This document shows positions 45,333 to 55,419 of a stretch of 64,000 nucleotides of DNA, in pieces. The notes under the pieces were generated by a model. That model was not told the DNA's origin. It worked only from the letters and a program-made list of their open reading frames with translations, and searched no databases. The stretch is taken from the NCBI RefSeq assembly GCF_963422355.1, contig NC_085090.1:2587729-2651728 (forward strand), read 5' to 3'. The position numbers were made by a program, and so were the translations under genes. This DNA comes from Corticium candelabrum. Taxonomy: Eukaryota > Porifera > Homoscleromorpha > Homosclerophorida > Plakinidae. The number at the start of each line of letters is the position of its first letter. Within the stretch, counting starts at the first letter, position 1.

Positions 45333-46413
45333 ATGGCGGAAAGAAGACGGACGTTCAATGTAGAGTCTCTTGCAGACTGTAATCTAGTCAGAACGCTGGG
45401 CGGAGACACTTCCACTCCTTTCCTTTGGGCACCGAGTGGCCTAACGTCTCTGCAGGCCCCCGTTCCAGCGGATGTCGTCATGGCACGGAGTTGCGACGTT
45501 TCTGCTGCTTCAGGCAACTCCTGTGACAGACTTATAGAAGCTGAGGAGGAACGTAGTCAGTCGTCTTGTTAGTCCGCTGACAGGAACCGATCATATACAC
45601 CAGTACCTGTAGGTTCTGCTAGTCTCAGTGCTTCAGCTACTGGGTCCAGTGTCTATCAGTGGGGCAGAGCAGTAACCTTGCTTCTTCTAAATCTGTACGT
45701 TGTCTATAAAGAAGAACTGACAGACAAGAAGACAAAGAAACGGAGTGTGTGAAAAAAGATTGCAGAAAAGCTAACAAGGGAAGGAGTACATGTTTCTGGT
45801 TTGCAGTGTGAAAACAGGTGGAAAACGCTGAAGTCACTGTTCCGTCGTACGATCGATCACAACAAGAAGACAGGTACCTACTATGAAACAACAAATTTTT
45901 ATTGTTATCATTTATTTTCTTCATAAATGTGGTGTTTATTTCATAGGAAGGGAAACACGTACGTGTGACTTTTTCCAGGAACTGACAGATATCCTTGGAG
46001 ATAAGACTGAGATAGAACCCGTGAGTGTAGCCAGCAGCTACAGCTGTACTACTGATGAATCCGTCAACACCAGCAGCAGTTATGATGCCTGCTATCAGGA
46101 TTATGATGATCAACTTGAATCAATCAATGACCATTCCGTGTTAGACGAAATAGAGACAGTCACTGAAGGCACAGGTGGCCCACCTCCAGCCAAAAGACCA
46201 AAGAGGGACAAAGGAAAGTGTGTTTCTATTCCTACCAGAAAGACTAGTGCAAGCAAGAGAGACATAATTGACGTCATCAAACGTATGGAGCAAAATAGGC
46301 ATGAGCTTGAGAAGCAGAAAATGGATCTTCTCAAAGACATGCAGAGAGAGAAAATTACTTCAATGAAAAGCCTTATGGACACTCTCAAAGTATTGCAGAC
46401 AAACATTAATTAG
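45333..46413 (+). pseudogene. Harbinger ORF1, MADF/Myb-like, with a short intron
   Basis: ATG at 45333. After a Ser-rich start (stop TAG at 45570) the DNA-binding domain reads LLLLNLYVVYKEELTDKKTK, a TGA where Trp is expected, then KKIAEKLTREGVHVSGLQCE and NRWKTLKSLFRRTIDHNKKT. A 73-bp intron (45874-45946, GTACCT...TTCATAG) joins HNKKT to GRETRTCDFFQELTDIL, restoring a MADF-like end. The tail has a basic stretch PPAKRPKRDKGK and a coiled coil (KRMEQNRHELEKQKMDLLKD) and stops at 46411-46413. ORF1 proteins of Harbinger elements bind the ends and import the transposase into the nucleus. Two stops make this copy a pseudogene unless further introns exist. Confidence 0.7.
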
Positions 46414-46485
46414 TGCCTGATCATTTAAGTTGCAACCACTAGTTTGTTTTAGAAGTTGTGTTCTGAGATTGCAGCTAAGTTCATG

Positions 46486-46755
46486 TTACGTTACAACTAC
46501 ACAGTGTTCCCATAACTGCTCTGCAATTAGGTCACATTTACGTTTAACGATATTTTCCCTTGATTCACCAGGATGACCAGCAGTATTAGTTTCCTCAAGA
46601 CTACAATCACCATCCTCATCACGACCATCCATGCCATCGTCTTGTTGGTTGTCATCATCATTGTCCAAGAAGTGTTCTATATCTCTCTCAGACATGATGC
46701 ATATATTGTGTAAAGTGCAAGCTGCCAAGATCTTCCAGTCTGTTAATATCAACAT
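46486..46755 (-). pseudogene. Second Harbinger transposase C-terminal remnant
   Basis: The minus strand reads DWKILAACTLHNICIMSERD, an acidic stretch, then RKCDLIAEQLWEHCVV. The C-terminus of the full transposase at 47.2-48.4 kb has the same pattern (LAGCTVHNICLTAEEDV ... KRDLIAEQLWEQCRV). The sequence differs clearly, so it comes from a related but distinct element. Confidence 0.8.
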
Positions 46756-46857
46756 ACTTTAGTATTTTAAAGTGACCATTCTACAGAGCAAATGCCTGAA
46801 ATCATCTGGATAATACCCAGGCAAGACATAAATTCGTGATGATGATAGTGGTGACAA

Positions 46858-47035
46858 GTACCAACCAAGTGCTAAAAAATCAAAAAATTAGGCAGCAAGT
46901 TCAACGAAGGCAAAAATTTCAAGAACAGAGGATGTTATGAAGTTGTTGGAAAATATGGATAAAAATAGGCATTAAGAAGAAAAAGAGAAAGTCGACTTCC
47001 TCAAGTTAGTGCATGCTGAAAAATTTAGGTAATGA
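46858..47035 (+). pseudogene. Second Harbinger ORF1 C-terminal remnant
   Basis: Readable residues YQPSAKKSKN, then SRTEDVMKLLENMDKNRH, then KEKVDFLKLVHAEKF parallel the ORF1 tail at 46190-46400 (PPAKRPKRD ... DVIKRMEQNRHELEKQKMDLLKD). Stops interrupt it. It sits directly upstream of the intact transposase, so it is probably that gene's original partner. Confidence 0.7.
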
Positions 47036-47202
47036 ACGTTCTGGTAGATGCCACTACTGACTTAACTACTTGCAAGCAGTAGATATCAGAGTCTAATTCG
47101 AGTTTGTGCCAACAGTTCGTTTCTTCCACATAACATGAGAGCAACAGACTTGCAGAGACATAACTATAGGTCTCTGAACACAACAACACATATAACACCT
47201 CC

Positions 47203-48441
47203 TTAACAATCAGGAAGAACTCTACATTGTTCCCACAGCTGTTCAGCTATTAGGTCCCTCTTCAACTTTGCTTCATTTCTCATGCCATAATTAATAGCAG
47301 TAGCTGCACCACTGTGTGGATCACATCTATCGTCTCGTTCAATACCAACATCAACATCATTCATTAGGTCATCAACGTCTTCTTCTGCTGTAAGGCAGAT
47401 ATTATGTACTGTGCAACCCGCAAGGATGATCCTTGGAAAATCTTCAACTCTATCAATGTCCATGTACTTAAGTCTTCGAAATCTTCCCTTTAGAAGAGCA
47501 AACGCCCTTTCTATGGCCATTCTAGTAGATGAATGTAAAAAGTTGTAGTTTCTCTGTTTAGAAGTCAAATGCCCATTATCTCTATAGGGTGTTAGTAGCC
47601 ATGGTGCCAATGGATAGGCAGAATCCCCCAATAAGTAGCTTCCTTCAGGAAACATAAAGTTCGTAGAGTCACTAATCCGATCTGAGAGATCCGAATTTCT
47701 CAGAACACGTGCATCATGTGTACTGCCGGGAAAGCCTGCAAAACAGTCTGTGAACATCATCCGGTGATCACAAGTTGCCTGCAGCACCACAGAATGAAAA
47801 TTCTTCCTGTTGATGTAGGAGTCTTGGTTCAGTACAGGAGCTTTAATTGGAATGTGAGATCCATCGATAGCACCCAATACCTGTTTTAAGCCACGACAAC
47901 TACAAAATCCTGCTGTGATAGAATGTACTGCTTCAGCGGAGGAAGGCCACAGAATCACTTTGGAAGTCCAATTTCTCACAATGGCAGTGATAACACGTCG
48001 TACAGTTCTGTACACTGTTGACTCACATATTCCGAACCTGTCTGCCACACATCTTAGAGTCTCTTGCATTGCCAAGATCCACAAGGTTACCAGTAGCTGT
48101 TTGTGGACATCCAAAGTACGTCTTCCTCTTCGCTGGAAATCTGTAGGTTGTGGCATTTCTCTACAGTGTCCAAGAGCAACCGTCAAAATATTGGCCGTCG
48201 TCCTGGATACACGAAAATGCCTTCTAAAATCATCAGGATGATATAGGGGAACAACAGTTTCAGTAAAGCCAGAGACTCGAACACGCTGTCGACGGTGCAT
48301 AAACGCCCCCAAAAGGGGAGCCACGCAATCAAAGCTACCAGTTAGAAGCAAAAGCAACATCTCGGTGTCGTCCAATAATTCAGTGAACAGGGAAACTGCT
48401 AATGCAACAATAGCCATGCACGTAGAGCAAGAACGATCCAT
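47203..48441 (-). CDS. Harbinger (HARBI1-like) transposase, intact
   Basis: An uninterrupted 412-residue protein from ATG at 48441. Residues 75-150 hold a helix-turn-helix (ETLRCVADRFGICESTVYR). The DDE nuclease residues are D193 (LGAIDGSHIPIK), D273 (YLLGDSAYPLAPW) and E311 (TRMAIERAFALLKGRFRRL), with FPGSTHDARV between them. The acidic tail ends LIAEQLWEQCRV. The usual family length is about 350-420 residues, so it is complete. In the family the enzyme acts with the ORF1 protein at 3-bp TWA targets. The partner gene in this element is broken, so activity would need ORF1 from elsewhere. Confidence 0.93.
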   Translation of the reverse strand: MDRSCSTCMAIVALAVSLFTELLDDTEMLLLLLTGSFDCVAPLLGAFMHRRQRVRVSGFTETVVPLYHPDDFRRHFRVSRTTANILTVALGHCREMPQPTDFQRRGRRTLDVHKQLLVTLWILAMQETLRCVADRFGICESTVYRTVRRVITAIVRNWTSKVILWPSSAEAVHSITAGFCSCRGLKQVLGAIDGSHIPIKAPVLNQDSYINRKNFHSVVLQATCDHRMMFTDCFAGFPGSTHDARVLRNSDLSDRISDSTNFMFPEGSYLLGDSAYPLAPWLLTPYRDNGHLTSKQRNYNFLHSSTRMAIERAFALLKGRFRRLKYMDIDRVEDFPRIILAGCTVHNICLTAEEDVDDLMNDVDVGIERDDRCDPHSGAATAINYGMRNEAKLKRDLIAEQLWEQCRVLPDC

Positions 48442-49003
48442 TTCACAATATTATCCGAATGCGCATGCTCACCTCCACCGGCACGTTTCTTTATTCCACA
48501 CTAATCCACCTCCACCGGAATACATCCGGCTAATCCGGTGGAGGTCCATCACCTCAACCGGATTAGTCGGTGGAGAATAAAGAAACGCGCCCTTACACGT
48601 AGAGAATTCACACTAAAAAATCGTTTCCTAACCAACAATCAGACACCCCAAACTATACTAACAAATTACATAAAGTCCCTTCGACCACTTTCAATGCTAA
48701 AAGGGAAGTTCACACAACGCCTCTTTAGCCTGGTAATTGGCATAAAACGAAGATTAGCATCGTGCTGTGGATGCCGCCATTTTACAAATTTTTGGAAGCC
48801 CGGATTAAACGTGACCTCCCGGATGTCGATACTTAGAGACGGCATAATGCAAGATAATATAAAATACAGTAATTTACCAAAATTAATATAACATAACAAC
48901 GATCAGTTGTAATACGTGTTTCTGTCATTTTCTTGACTATCGACTGATTGCTGTAGGTGTAAATGTAAATGTAGGCGTAAAATGGTGTCTAGATTAGACA
49001 GTT

Positions 49004-49029
49004 TAGTAGTAGTAGTAGTAGTAGTAGTA
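49004..49029. repeat. TAG microsatellite at the 5' edge of the retrotransposon
   Basis: About nine TAG units directly before the element. In copy A the corresponding site has AACAGTAGTTGCAT with a single TAG. Confidence 0.9.
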
Positions 49030-49123
49030 CGCATGCGTGTAGTCTGGCGGTTGGTTCAAATTTCGCTCTTCGAGTTGACGTATTCTTTGGCTTTCGAAAC
49101 GCTCTATATTGGTCAATTACGTC

Positions 49124-49636
49124 ATGACCAAGTGCTGCTGGTGTAACAGCAGTGGACGGTGCAAGAATTGCCGCTGCGCAAAGCGAGGAGTTGAATGTAA
49201 GAACTGCAATCCCAGAAACCACGGCCGGTGCATGAATGGGAAGTCGTCACCTTTATCTCACGATTCAAAGAATGCATCAAAGTCGTCAGTGTCTCGTTCT
49301 GGCTCTTGTGATAGTCTGTCCTCAAACAAGATACCTATGGATCAACCTGTCACCACCACTCTGGTATGTGACACACGTGAATCTCTAGAAGTTTCTAGAA
49401 GATCTCAGACACCTATGTCTTACTCTGAGGCACTTCAAAAGGATTTGACACAATGTTCATCACAAAAACGTCAGTCTCAGTCTCTTTGTTCGGATAAGCA
49501 GATGTCCACAGCTTCTACGCCGCTTCAGCAGACAAATCCGAGTAACGCTTTCCTACTAGTTATGGAACGGCTCTGGATTACTCAGGTCACTCGCCCAGCA
49601 GGAGTGTACTTGTTGCGGAGACAGTGGAATCAATGA
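49124..49636 (+). CDS. CXC-type zinc-binding N-terminal region of the retrotransposon
   Basis: From ATG at 49124 the protein begins MTKCCWCNSSGRCKNCRCAK and continues with GVECKNC and HGRC, a tesmin/TSO1-like Cys pattern that probably binds DNA or RNA at target or ends. A long Ser/Thr-rich linker follows. The frame stops at 49634-49636, overlapping the ATG at 49633 of the next frame as ATGA. The RT frame is already open from 49546 and reads like protein (DYSGHSPSRSVLVAETVES), so a one-base lesion near 49550-49575 in a single original ORF is more likely than deliberate stop-restart. Both are possible. Confidence 0.75.
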   Translation: MTKCCWCNSSGRCKNCRCAKRGVECKNCNPRNHGRCMNGKSSPLSHDSKNASKSSVSRSGSCDSLSSNKIPMDQPVTTTLVCDTRESLEVSRRSQTPMSYSEALQKDLTQCSSQKRQSQSLCSDKQMSTASTPLQQTNPSNAFLLVMERLWITQVTRPAGVYLLRRQWNQ

Positions 49637-52600
49637 GGAATGCATCTCTAAGAGCACGCAGAATTGTCAGCATAAACGACAGGGAGCTAGGTAGCTCAAA
49701 GAGCCCGGTTCAAGTAGAGGAAGCTCCTCCAGTCATTTCAGCAGAGACTGGAACTGCATATCAGTCTGTCACACAACAAGAAGTCGTTCTTCATGAAGCT
49801 TCTCAAGATCAATCTAGTGATGCCATTGACCTGCCAGCTATCCCTCAGTACAGAGTGTTACTGCCTCCTAATTTCAACTGGGGTGGTGTACCTGGAGCAG
49901 ATATAAAAGATCAGATAGACCAAGCATATCGTGAAGTCGTTCATTGGAAACGGAATTTATTTCAAGTGCCTTACGGATCCTCTGGTGGACACTTCGTTTC
50001 TGAACTTACAAGGCTATTTTATGCATTTGCAAATGAATCTGATCTCGAGTCAGTCGCAATAACTGCTGCTATGCTCATGCCTCATCTGTTGCTCCAAAGA
50101 CCTCACACTAGATCCAGTGTACAACAGAACTCCTCTTGTTTAAGTCGTCGATTGGAAACCTGGAAAAAGGGTGACATAGGAGGTTTGATTGCAGAAGGCA
50201 GAACGATCCAGTCTCATCTTCGATGCCACAGTACTCGGAATTGTCCTCAGGATAGAGAGTGTGATCAATCAAGAAAAGTTGCACTTTTGTTGCAAAAGGG
50301 AAATATCAATGCTGCCCAGCGACTCCTATCAGATGAGGACAACTGTGATTTGCTAGAACTAGACGAATGTATTCCTGGCTCTCACAAGTCAGTTAGAGAT
50401 GTTCTGAAAGACAAACACCCTGACCCAGCTCCTATGTTTAAGGAAGCTGTCCTGGACTCCAAATCTCAGGCACCTCCTACACATCCCATTCTCTTCGACA
50501 AGATTGATGGCTATCTCATTCGTGCCATGTCACTTAAATGCCAGGGTGCTGCAGGTCCATCAGGCTTAGATGCGGCTGCATGGAGACGTTTGTGCACTGG
50601 ATTCAAAGTCTTGTCTAGAAATCTCTGTGACTCAATAGCTTCAACAACTCGCAGGATTGCAACGCAGTTTATCGACCCGAGTGGGATTTCGGCTCTGGTT
50701 GCTTGCCGGCTAATACCCCTGGACAAGAGACCTGGTGTCAGACCAATTGGAGTTTGTGAAACACTTCGTAGAATAATTAGCAAGGCTGTCCTGAGTGTGG
50801 TAAAGTCAGATATTTTGAACGTAGCCGGACCCCTACAACTCTGTGCTGGTCAGAACGTCGGATGCGAGGCTGCCATACACGCTATTCGAGGTATTTATGA
50901 TGAAGATGAAACAGAGGCCGTGCTATTTGTAGACGCAACCAATGCTTTCAATATATTGAACCGTCAAGTTGCTCTGGCTAACATATCTGTCAACTGCCCA
51001 GCCATCTTTCCAATCTTGGCCAACACGTTTCGACAACCTTCTTCATTGTTTGTAGGTGGAGAAACGTTGCTTTCTAGTGAAGGAACAACTCAAGGAGATC
51101 CCTTAGCGATGCCAATGTATGCTCTGGCCACAATTCCACTTCTAAAGAGTGTGCAGACGAATGGTACAAAGCAGGTATGGTATGCAGATGATGCAGCTGC
51201 TGGAGGCTCGCTAGACTGTCTACATAAATGGTGGAACAGGTTGGTTGACTTAGGTGCTATGTTTGGGTATCTTCCAAATCCCAAAAAGTCATGGTTGCTA
51301 GTGAAATCAGGAAATATTGACAAAGCTACACATCTCTTTGAAAATACCAATATCAACATTACTACAGAAGGACAAAAGTACCTTGGAGCTGCTATTGGAA
51401 ACAAAGATTTCTGCAATAACTTCCTGCAAGAAAAGATGACCAATTGGAAGTTACAAGTAGAGAGACTCAGTTGCATTGCCCAAACTCAACCACAAGCTGC
51501 TCACTCGATATTCACACGGGGTCTGATTGGACGCTGGAAATTTGCACTCAGAACCAATGAAAACTTTGCAGCGTACCTTAATCCTCTGGAGGAGGCGTTA
51601 CGATCCAAACTGATTCCCGCCATAACCAATAGAAGTACTCCAGGAGACAAGATGAGAAGGCTTTTTGCATTACCACCTCGACTAGGCGGCCTTGGAATTG
51701 TAGATCCACGTTCGTTGACTTGTGAGCTGGAATACTCAAAGTTAATTTGTGCGCCACTGGTCAACCGAATTGTGCAACAAGAAACAAACCTGGATAACGT
51801 TCCTACCAAGCAGAATTCTATGAAAGCTAGCATTCGCCAGCAAAAACATCTAGCACAAAAGTCTCATTCTGAAATCACTGTCAATGATCTATCTGTGGAA
51901 TTGAAACGTTCAGTTGAATTGGCCTGTGAGAAGGGTGCCTCCTGCTGGCTGACCGCAATCCCACTAGAGCAACACGGATTCACTTTGCACAAATCTGCGT
52001 TTCGGGATGCCCTGTGCCTCAGATACGATTGGCACCCGTCCAACCTCCCAGACATATGTCCATGTGGATCTAAATTCTCAGTAGATCACTCTCTGTCATG
52101 TCCAACAGGAGGATACCCCAGCATCCGCCATAACGAGGTCCGCGATTTATTTACCAACTTGTTGACAGAGGTTTGCCACGATGTACACAAAGAGCCCGTT
52201 CTGCAACCTCTCAACGGCGAGGTGTTTCAAAAACGCTGTACTACCTCTGACGAAAATGCCAGACTTGATATTGCTGTCAGTGGATTTTGGGGTGGGCACT
52301 TCCAACGAACTTTCTTTGACGTCAGGGTCTTCAACCCTAATGCCTCATCCTACAAATCAGTGCAGATCCCGTCATTATATAAACGGCAGGAACAAGAGAA
52401 GAAAAGGCGATACGAGGAACGAATTAATAACGTGGAGCTTTCATCGTTCACGCCAATCATTTTAGCATGCACTGGAGGATGCAGTAAACTGACGTCTATT
52501 TTTTTGAAAAGACTAGCCTCACTTTTATCGGAAAAGCACCACACCGAGTACAGCACAACTATCAACTGGCTGAGATGTCGACTGTCATTTGCACTCCTTC

Positions 52601-52698
52601 GGGCCTGCGTGATGTGTTTGCGAGGATGCAGGTCCAAGCTTCACAGAACCTCAAGGGACTTCAACATTCTGCTGGAAGCAGCAGAAAGTAGATTATAG
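49633..52698 (+). CDS. Reverse transcriptase with CCHC and restriction-like endonuclease
   Basis: A 1,021-residue frame. RT motifs: RPIGVCETLRRIISKAV (fingers), LFVDATNAFN (motif A, about 430), EGTTQGDPLAMPMYAL (motif B, about 480), VWYADDAAAGG (motif C, about 516), FGYLPNPKKSWLL (D) and KYLGAAIG (E). After a thumb-like region, CPCGSKFSVDHSLSC (about 810) is the CCHC motif that precedes the endonuclease in R2-type elements. ENARLDIAVSGFWGG and FFDVRVFNP (about 876 and 893), with a later KKRRYEERI, fit the D...D...K...Y signature of the restriction-like nuclease. All motifs look intact, so apart from the upstream frame break the protein may work. It should nick the target and prime reverse transcription there. 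Confidence 0.88.
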   Translation: MRNASLRARRIVSINDRELGSSKSPVQVEEAPPVISAETGTAYQSVTQQEVVLHEASQDQSSDAIDLPAIPQYRVLLPPNFNWGGVPGADIKDQIDQAYREVVHWKRNLFQVPYGSSGGHFVSELTRLFYAFANESDLESVAITAAMLMPHLLLQRPHTRSSVQQNSSCLSRRLETWKKGDIGGLIAEGRTIQSHLRCHSTRNCPQDRECDQSRKVALLLQKGNINAAQRLLSDEDNCDLLELDECIPGSHKSVRDVLKDKHPDPAPMFKEAVLDSKSQAPPTHPILFDKIDGYLIRAMSLKCQGAAGPSGLDAAAWRRLCTGFKVLSRNLCDSIASTTRRIATQFIDPSGISALVACRLIPLDKRPGVRPIGVCETLRRIISKAVLSVVKSDILNVAGPLQLCAGQNVGCEAAIHAIRGIYDEDETEAVLFVDATNAFNILNRQVALANISVNCPAIFPILANTFRQPSSLFVGGETLLSSEGTTQGDPLAMPMYALATIPLLKSVQTNGTKQVWYADDAAAGGSLDCLHKWWNRLVDLGAMFGYLPNPKKSWLLVKSGNIDKATHLFENTNINITTEGQKYLGAAIGNKDFCNNFLQEKMTNWKLQVERLSCIAQTQPQAAHSIFTRGLIGRWKFALRTNENFAAYLNPLEEALRSKLIPAITNRSTPGDKMRRLFALPPRLGGLGIVDPRSLTCELEYSKLICAPLVNRIVQQETNLDNVPTKQNSMKASIRQQKHLAQKSHSEITVNDLSVELKRSVELACEKGASCWLTAIPLEQHGFTLHKSAFRDALCLRYDWHPSNLPDICPCGSKFSVDHSLSCPTGGYPSIRHNEVRDLFTNLLTEVCHDVHKEPVLQPLNGEVFQKRCTTSDENARLDIAVSGFWGGHFQRTFFDVRVFNPNASSYKSVQIPSLYKRQEQEKKRRYEERINNVELSSFTPIILACTGGCSKLTSIFLKRLASLLSEKHHTEYSTTINWLRCRLSFALLRACVMCLRGCRSKLHRTSRDFNILLEAAESRL

Positions 52699-52901
52699 AA
52701 GACTGTTTATCTCAAAGTTGTTACAACCTAGAAACTTGTTGCTATAGAGGAAGCTTTTACATACAGTAGTAGTATTTTGAAAAAAGTAGTAGAGATTTTA
52801 TTATTATTATTATTAGTAGTAGTAGTAGTAGTTTATTCAAGTAGTAGTAGTAGTAGTGTGTTAGCAGATGCCGTTTGATTGTTCAAATACACCAGTTCTC
52901 T

Positions 52902-52919
52902 TAGTAGTAGTAGTAGTAG
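52902..52919. repeat. TAG microsatellite between the two retrotransposon copies
   Basis: Six TAG units forming the 3' tail of the long copy and the 5' flank of the truncated copy. Confidence 0.9.
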
Positions 52920-52921
52920 CT

Positions 52922-53435
52922 AATGACGTCAGGGTCTTCAACCCTAATGCCTCATCCTACAAATCAGTGCAGATCCCGTCATTATATAAACGGCAGGAAC
53001 AAGAGAAGAAAAGGCGATACGAGGAACGAATTAATAACGTGGAGCTTTCATCGTTCACGCCAATCATTTTAGCATGCACTGGAGGATGCAGTAAACTGAC
53101 GTCTATTTTTTTGAAAAGACTAGCCTCACTTTTATCGGAAAAGCACCACACCGAGTACAGCACAACTATCAACTGGCTGAGATGTCGACTGTCATTTGCA
53201 CTCCTTCGGGCCTGCGTGATGTGTTTGCGAGGATGCAGGTCCAAGCTTCACAGAACCTCAAGGGACTTCAACATTCTGCTGAAAGCAGCAGAAAGTAGAT
53301 TATAGAAGACTGTTTATCTCAAAGTTGTTACAACCTAGAAACTTGTTGCTATAGAGGAAGCTTTTACATACAGTAGTAGTATGTAGTAGTGTGTTAGCAG
53401 ATGCCGTTTGATTGTTCAAATACACCAGTTCTCTC

Positions 53436-53436
<1 letters not shown>
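52922..53436 (+). mobile_element. 5'-truncated second copy of the same retrotransposon
   Basis: Begins at AATGACGTCAGGGTC, equivalent to about 52317 of the long copy, and runs to the same 3' end. The coding part differs from the long copy by one base (a Glu/Lys codon near the end). Its 3' UTR lacks about 80 bp of TAG/TTA repeats. It encodes only the last ~125 residues of the nuclease region. 5' truncation is the hallmark of target-primed reverse transcription. Confidence 0.93.

Positions 53437-53471
<35 letters not shown>
53437..53471. repeat. TAG microsatellite at the 3' edge of the truncated copy
   Basis: About eleven TAG units followed by TTGCATTATATTAC. The same right flank (TTGCATCATATTAC) follows the single TAG of the empty site in copy A (about 26730). 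Confidence 0.92.
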
Positions 53472-55419
53472 TGCATTATATTACTTCTACACTGTAATTA
53501 TATTGTATTTAAAAACACCGTATACATGTTATACAACACTATTTAGTATAGTGCTAATACTATAAAGTTTAACTATAAATAACCTACATGTGCAGAATTA
53601 TTACCTGAGAATGGATTTTATTTCAAGTATAGACTATTTTTTTCTAATTCTATTAAAAGAAATTAAAACAGTGTTGAATCTAAAATAAGCTGATCTCTTA
53701 CAGAGATATGTGACGCTCGTTTATAAGTGGCAGCGACGCGACGGCAGTGGTGTCATTGCAACATATTTAATTATTTCGACAAATTTAAGGTATTATTTCT
53801 TCCAGTTGATCTAGAGTTGTAGAAATCATGCAGGTTCACAGAGGAATTAATCTTTCTAATGCTTTTTATGTCTTCATGCAGACGGAAACTTGCTGTATAA
53901 TAAAGTTGTAATATTGGGCAACAAAATATCATGTTCTATCATTTGCCAATTCTGTTACTTAGAATGTGCATTTTTAAGCGTTGAGCGCTAAAGGTCTTGT
54001 AGCGTTTGACAATTGCAGAATATTTCATTTGTTCAGTGCAATAGATTATGTATAGTGCGTTCGTATTTCATTGCCATTAGTATTTTAACTAATTCAAATG
54101 GCTACCCTATAGAAACACGTTCATCTATTGCCTAGTACGATGTTCTTAATTTTTCTAAATTGGTATTTTGGTGTCGTACTTTTAGAAATAGCCCGTCTTA
54201 TTTGATATCCAGCATTAGAGAATTGAGGGGAGTGGTACTTGGATGAACGACCCTCTGCTCTTCAATGACAAGCCCTCCACAGACGAAATATTAATTAAAT
54301 GAATCTTGTTTGTTGTGTTATTAATTAAAGTGGACAAATTAGAGAAAATCGTCCAAATAGTAAATACTAATGCTCGCACCGTGATTCAGCATAATCGACA
54401 ACAGGGCGTCTGCCAATGTTGAAAATATCTCGGGGGAAAAGATCTTAGGCCAAAACGCAATGCGCGGTTTAGACGTACATTTTCTTGTCAGCGGATTCTT
54501 AGAAGTTGCCTGACGGACTGGTAAACCGGGATGTGACAGTAAAAAATATTTGAATGTCCATTTGGTTAGCAGAGAGCCTTTGTCCAGCTCAAGGATGTGT
54601 TGAGATACGATGTTGTGTCGACACTGGTATAAGACAGCTAGCGTACACACGTTTCGATCGATGCCTTCGTTGACTCTAGTCGAGTGCGGTTAAGGCAAGT
54701 CGACGAGATGCTTTTGGAATGACTCCCAGCTCGTTAACTTGTACGACAGTCAACTGCAATTGCATCGGGCCCTCCAGGAGACCCTCCTTACAATCTTGTT
54801 CCATGGAACTGTCGACGACTTCAATTTGGTGTCGACTGTAGCAGACGACACTTTACGACGAGATCGTCCGCAAGATGCTAAATTGATCGGGACCGAAACC
54901 GATGCGAAAACCTTTTTCCCAAACCGTCTAAGATGCTAGATCGGAATGAAGCGATCTAGTGAGTAGCGAACTTGCGACATCAAGCACGTACCGCCAGTGC
55001 ACAAACCGAAAGATCTGTATCTAAGGGAGCGTGAGGTTCGGGGGGGGGACAGCTTTCCAATATTGCCAAGTCTTTTATCTATCGGTCATGCCGTTGAAGA
55101 CGTTGCAGACGGCTAATTTTTGCACGAACCGGATACCTAGCGAGCACATTTAAAGACATGAAAAAGAGCCTCGACCAAAGACACAAGTGCACCAGTTTAG
55201 TGAACAAGGTCTGACGAGTTGACAAGTAACGATAGCAATAGCTAGCGCAGTTACGGTTAGATACCTCGCGCAAGGCGCGGCTTGAGCAAAAATATAAAGC
55301 AGGAACAAATGAAACAAATAGCGGTAACAACAAGCAACGAGATTCCTGACAAGCAAGTCTCGTTTGAGCCAGCGTACGACATCATTACTTGTGGCGCGAT
55401 TTGTCGGCCGGAAGAAAAG

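Larger units (their letters stand above)
45197..48592. mobile_element. Harbinger element 2, chimeric
   Basis: A 3,396-bp element with inverted ends GGGCGCGTTTCTTTA and TAAAGAAACGCGCCC, extended inward by CTCCACCG/CGGTGGAG words. TTA lies at 45194-45196 and 48593-48595. Copy A keeps the empty site with one TTA at 26151-26153, which confirms the ends. It holds a plus-strand ORF1 and a minus-strand transposase, plus second, decayed copies of the 3' ends of both genes in the middle. Confidence 0.95.
49030..52900 (+). mobile_element. Non-LTR retrotransposon with CXC domain and restriction-like endonuclease, inserted in TAG repeats
   Basis: A ~3.9-kb element flanked by TAG arrays on both sides. 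It encodes a Cys-rich N-terminal CXC-type domain, a reverse transcriptase and a C-terminal CCHC plus PD-(D/E)XK-like nuclease, the architecture of R2/R4/NeSL-type elements. The 3' UTR (52699-52900) contains internal TAG and TTA runs and ends ATACACCAGTTCTCT before a TAG array. The truncated copy behind it ends at the same point, which fixes the 3' end. No poly-A is present. No target duplication can be read because of the repeats. Copy A offers the empty site. Confidence 0.85.
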
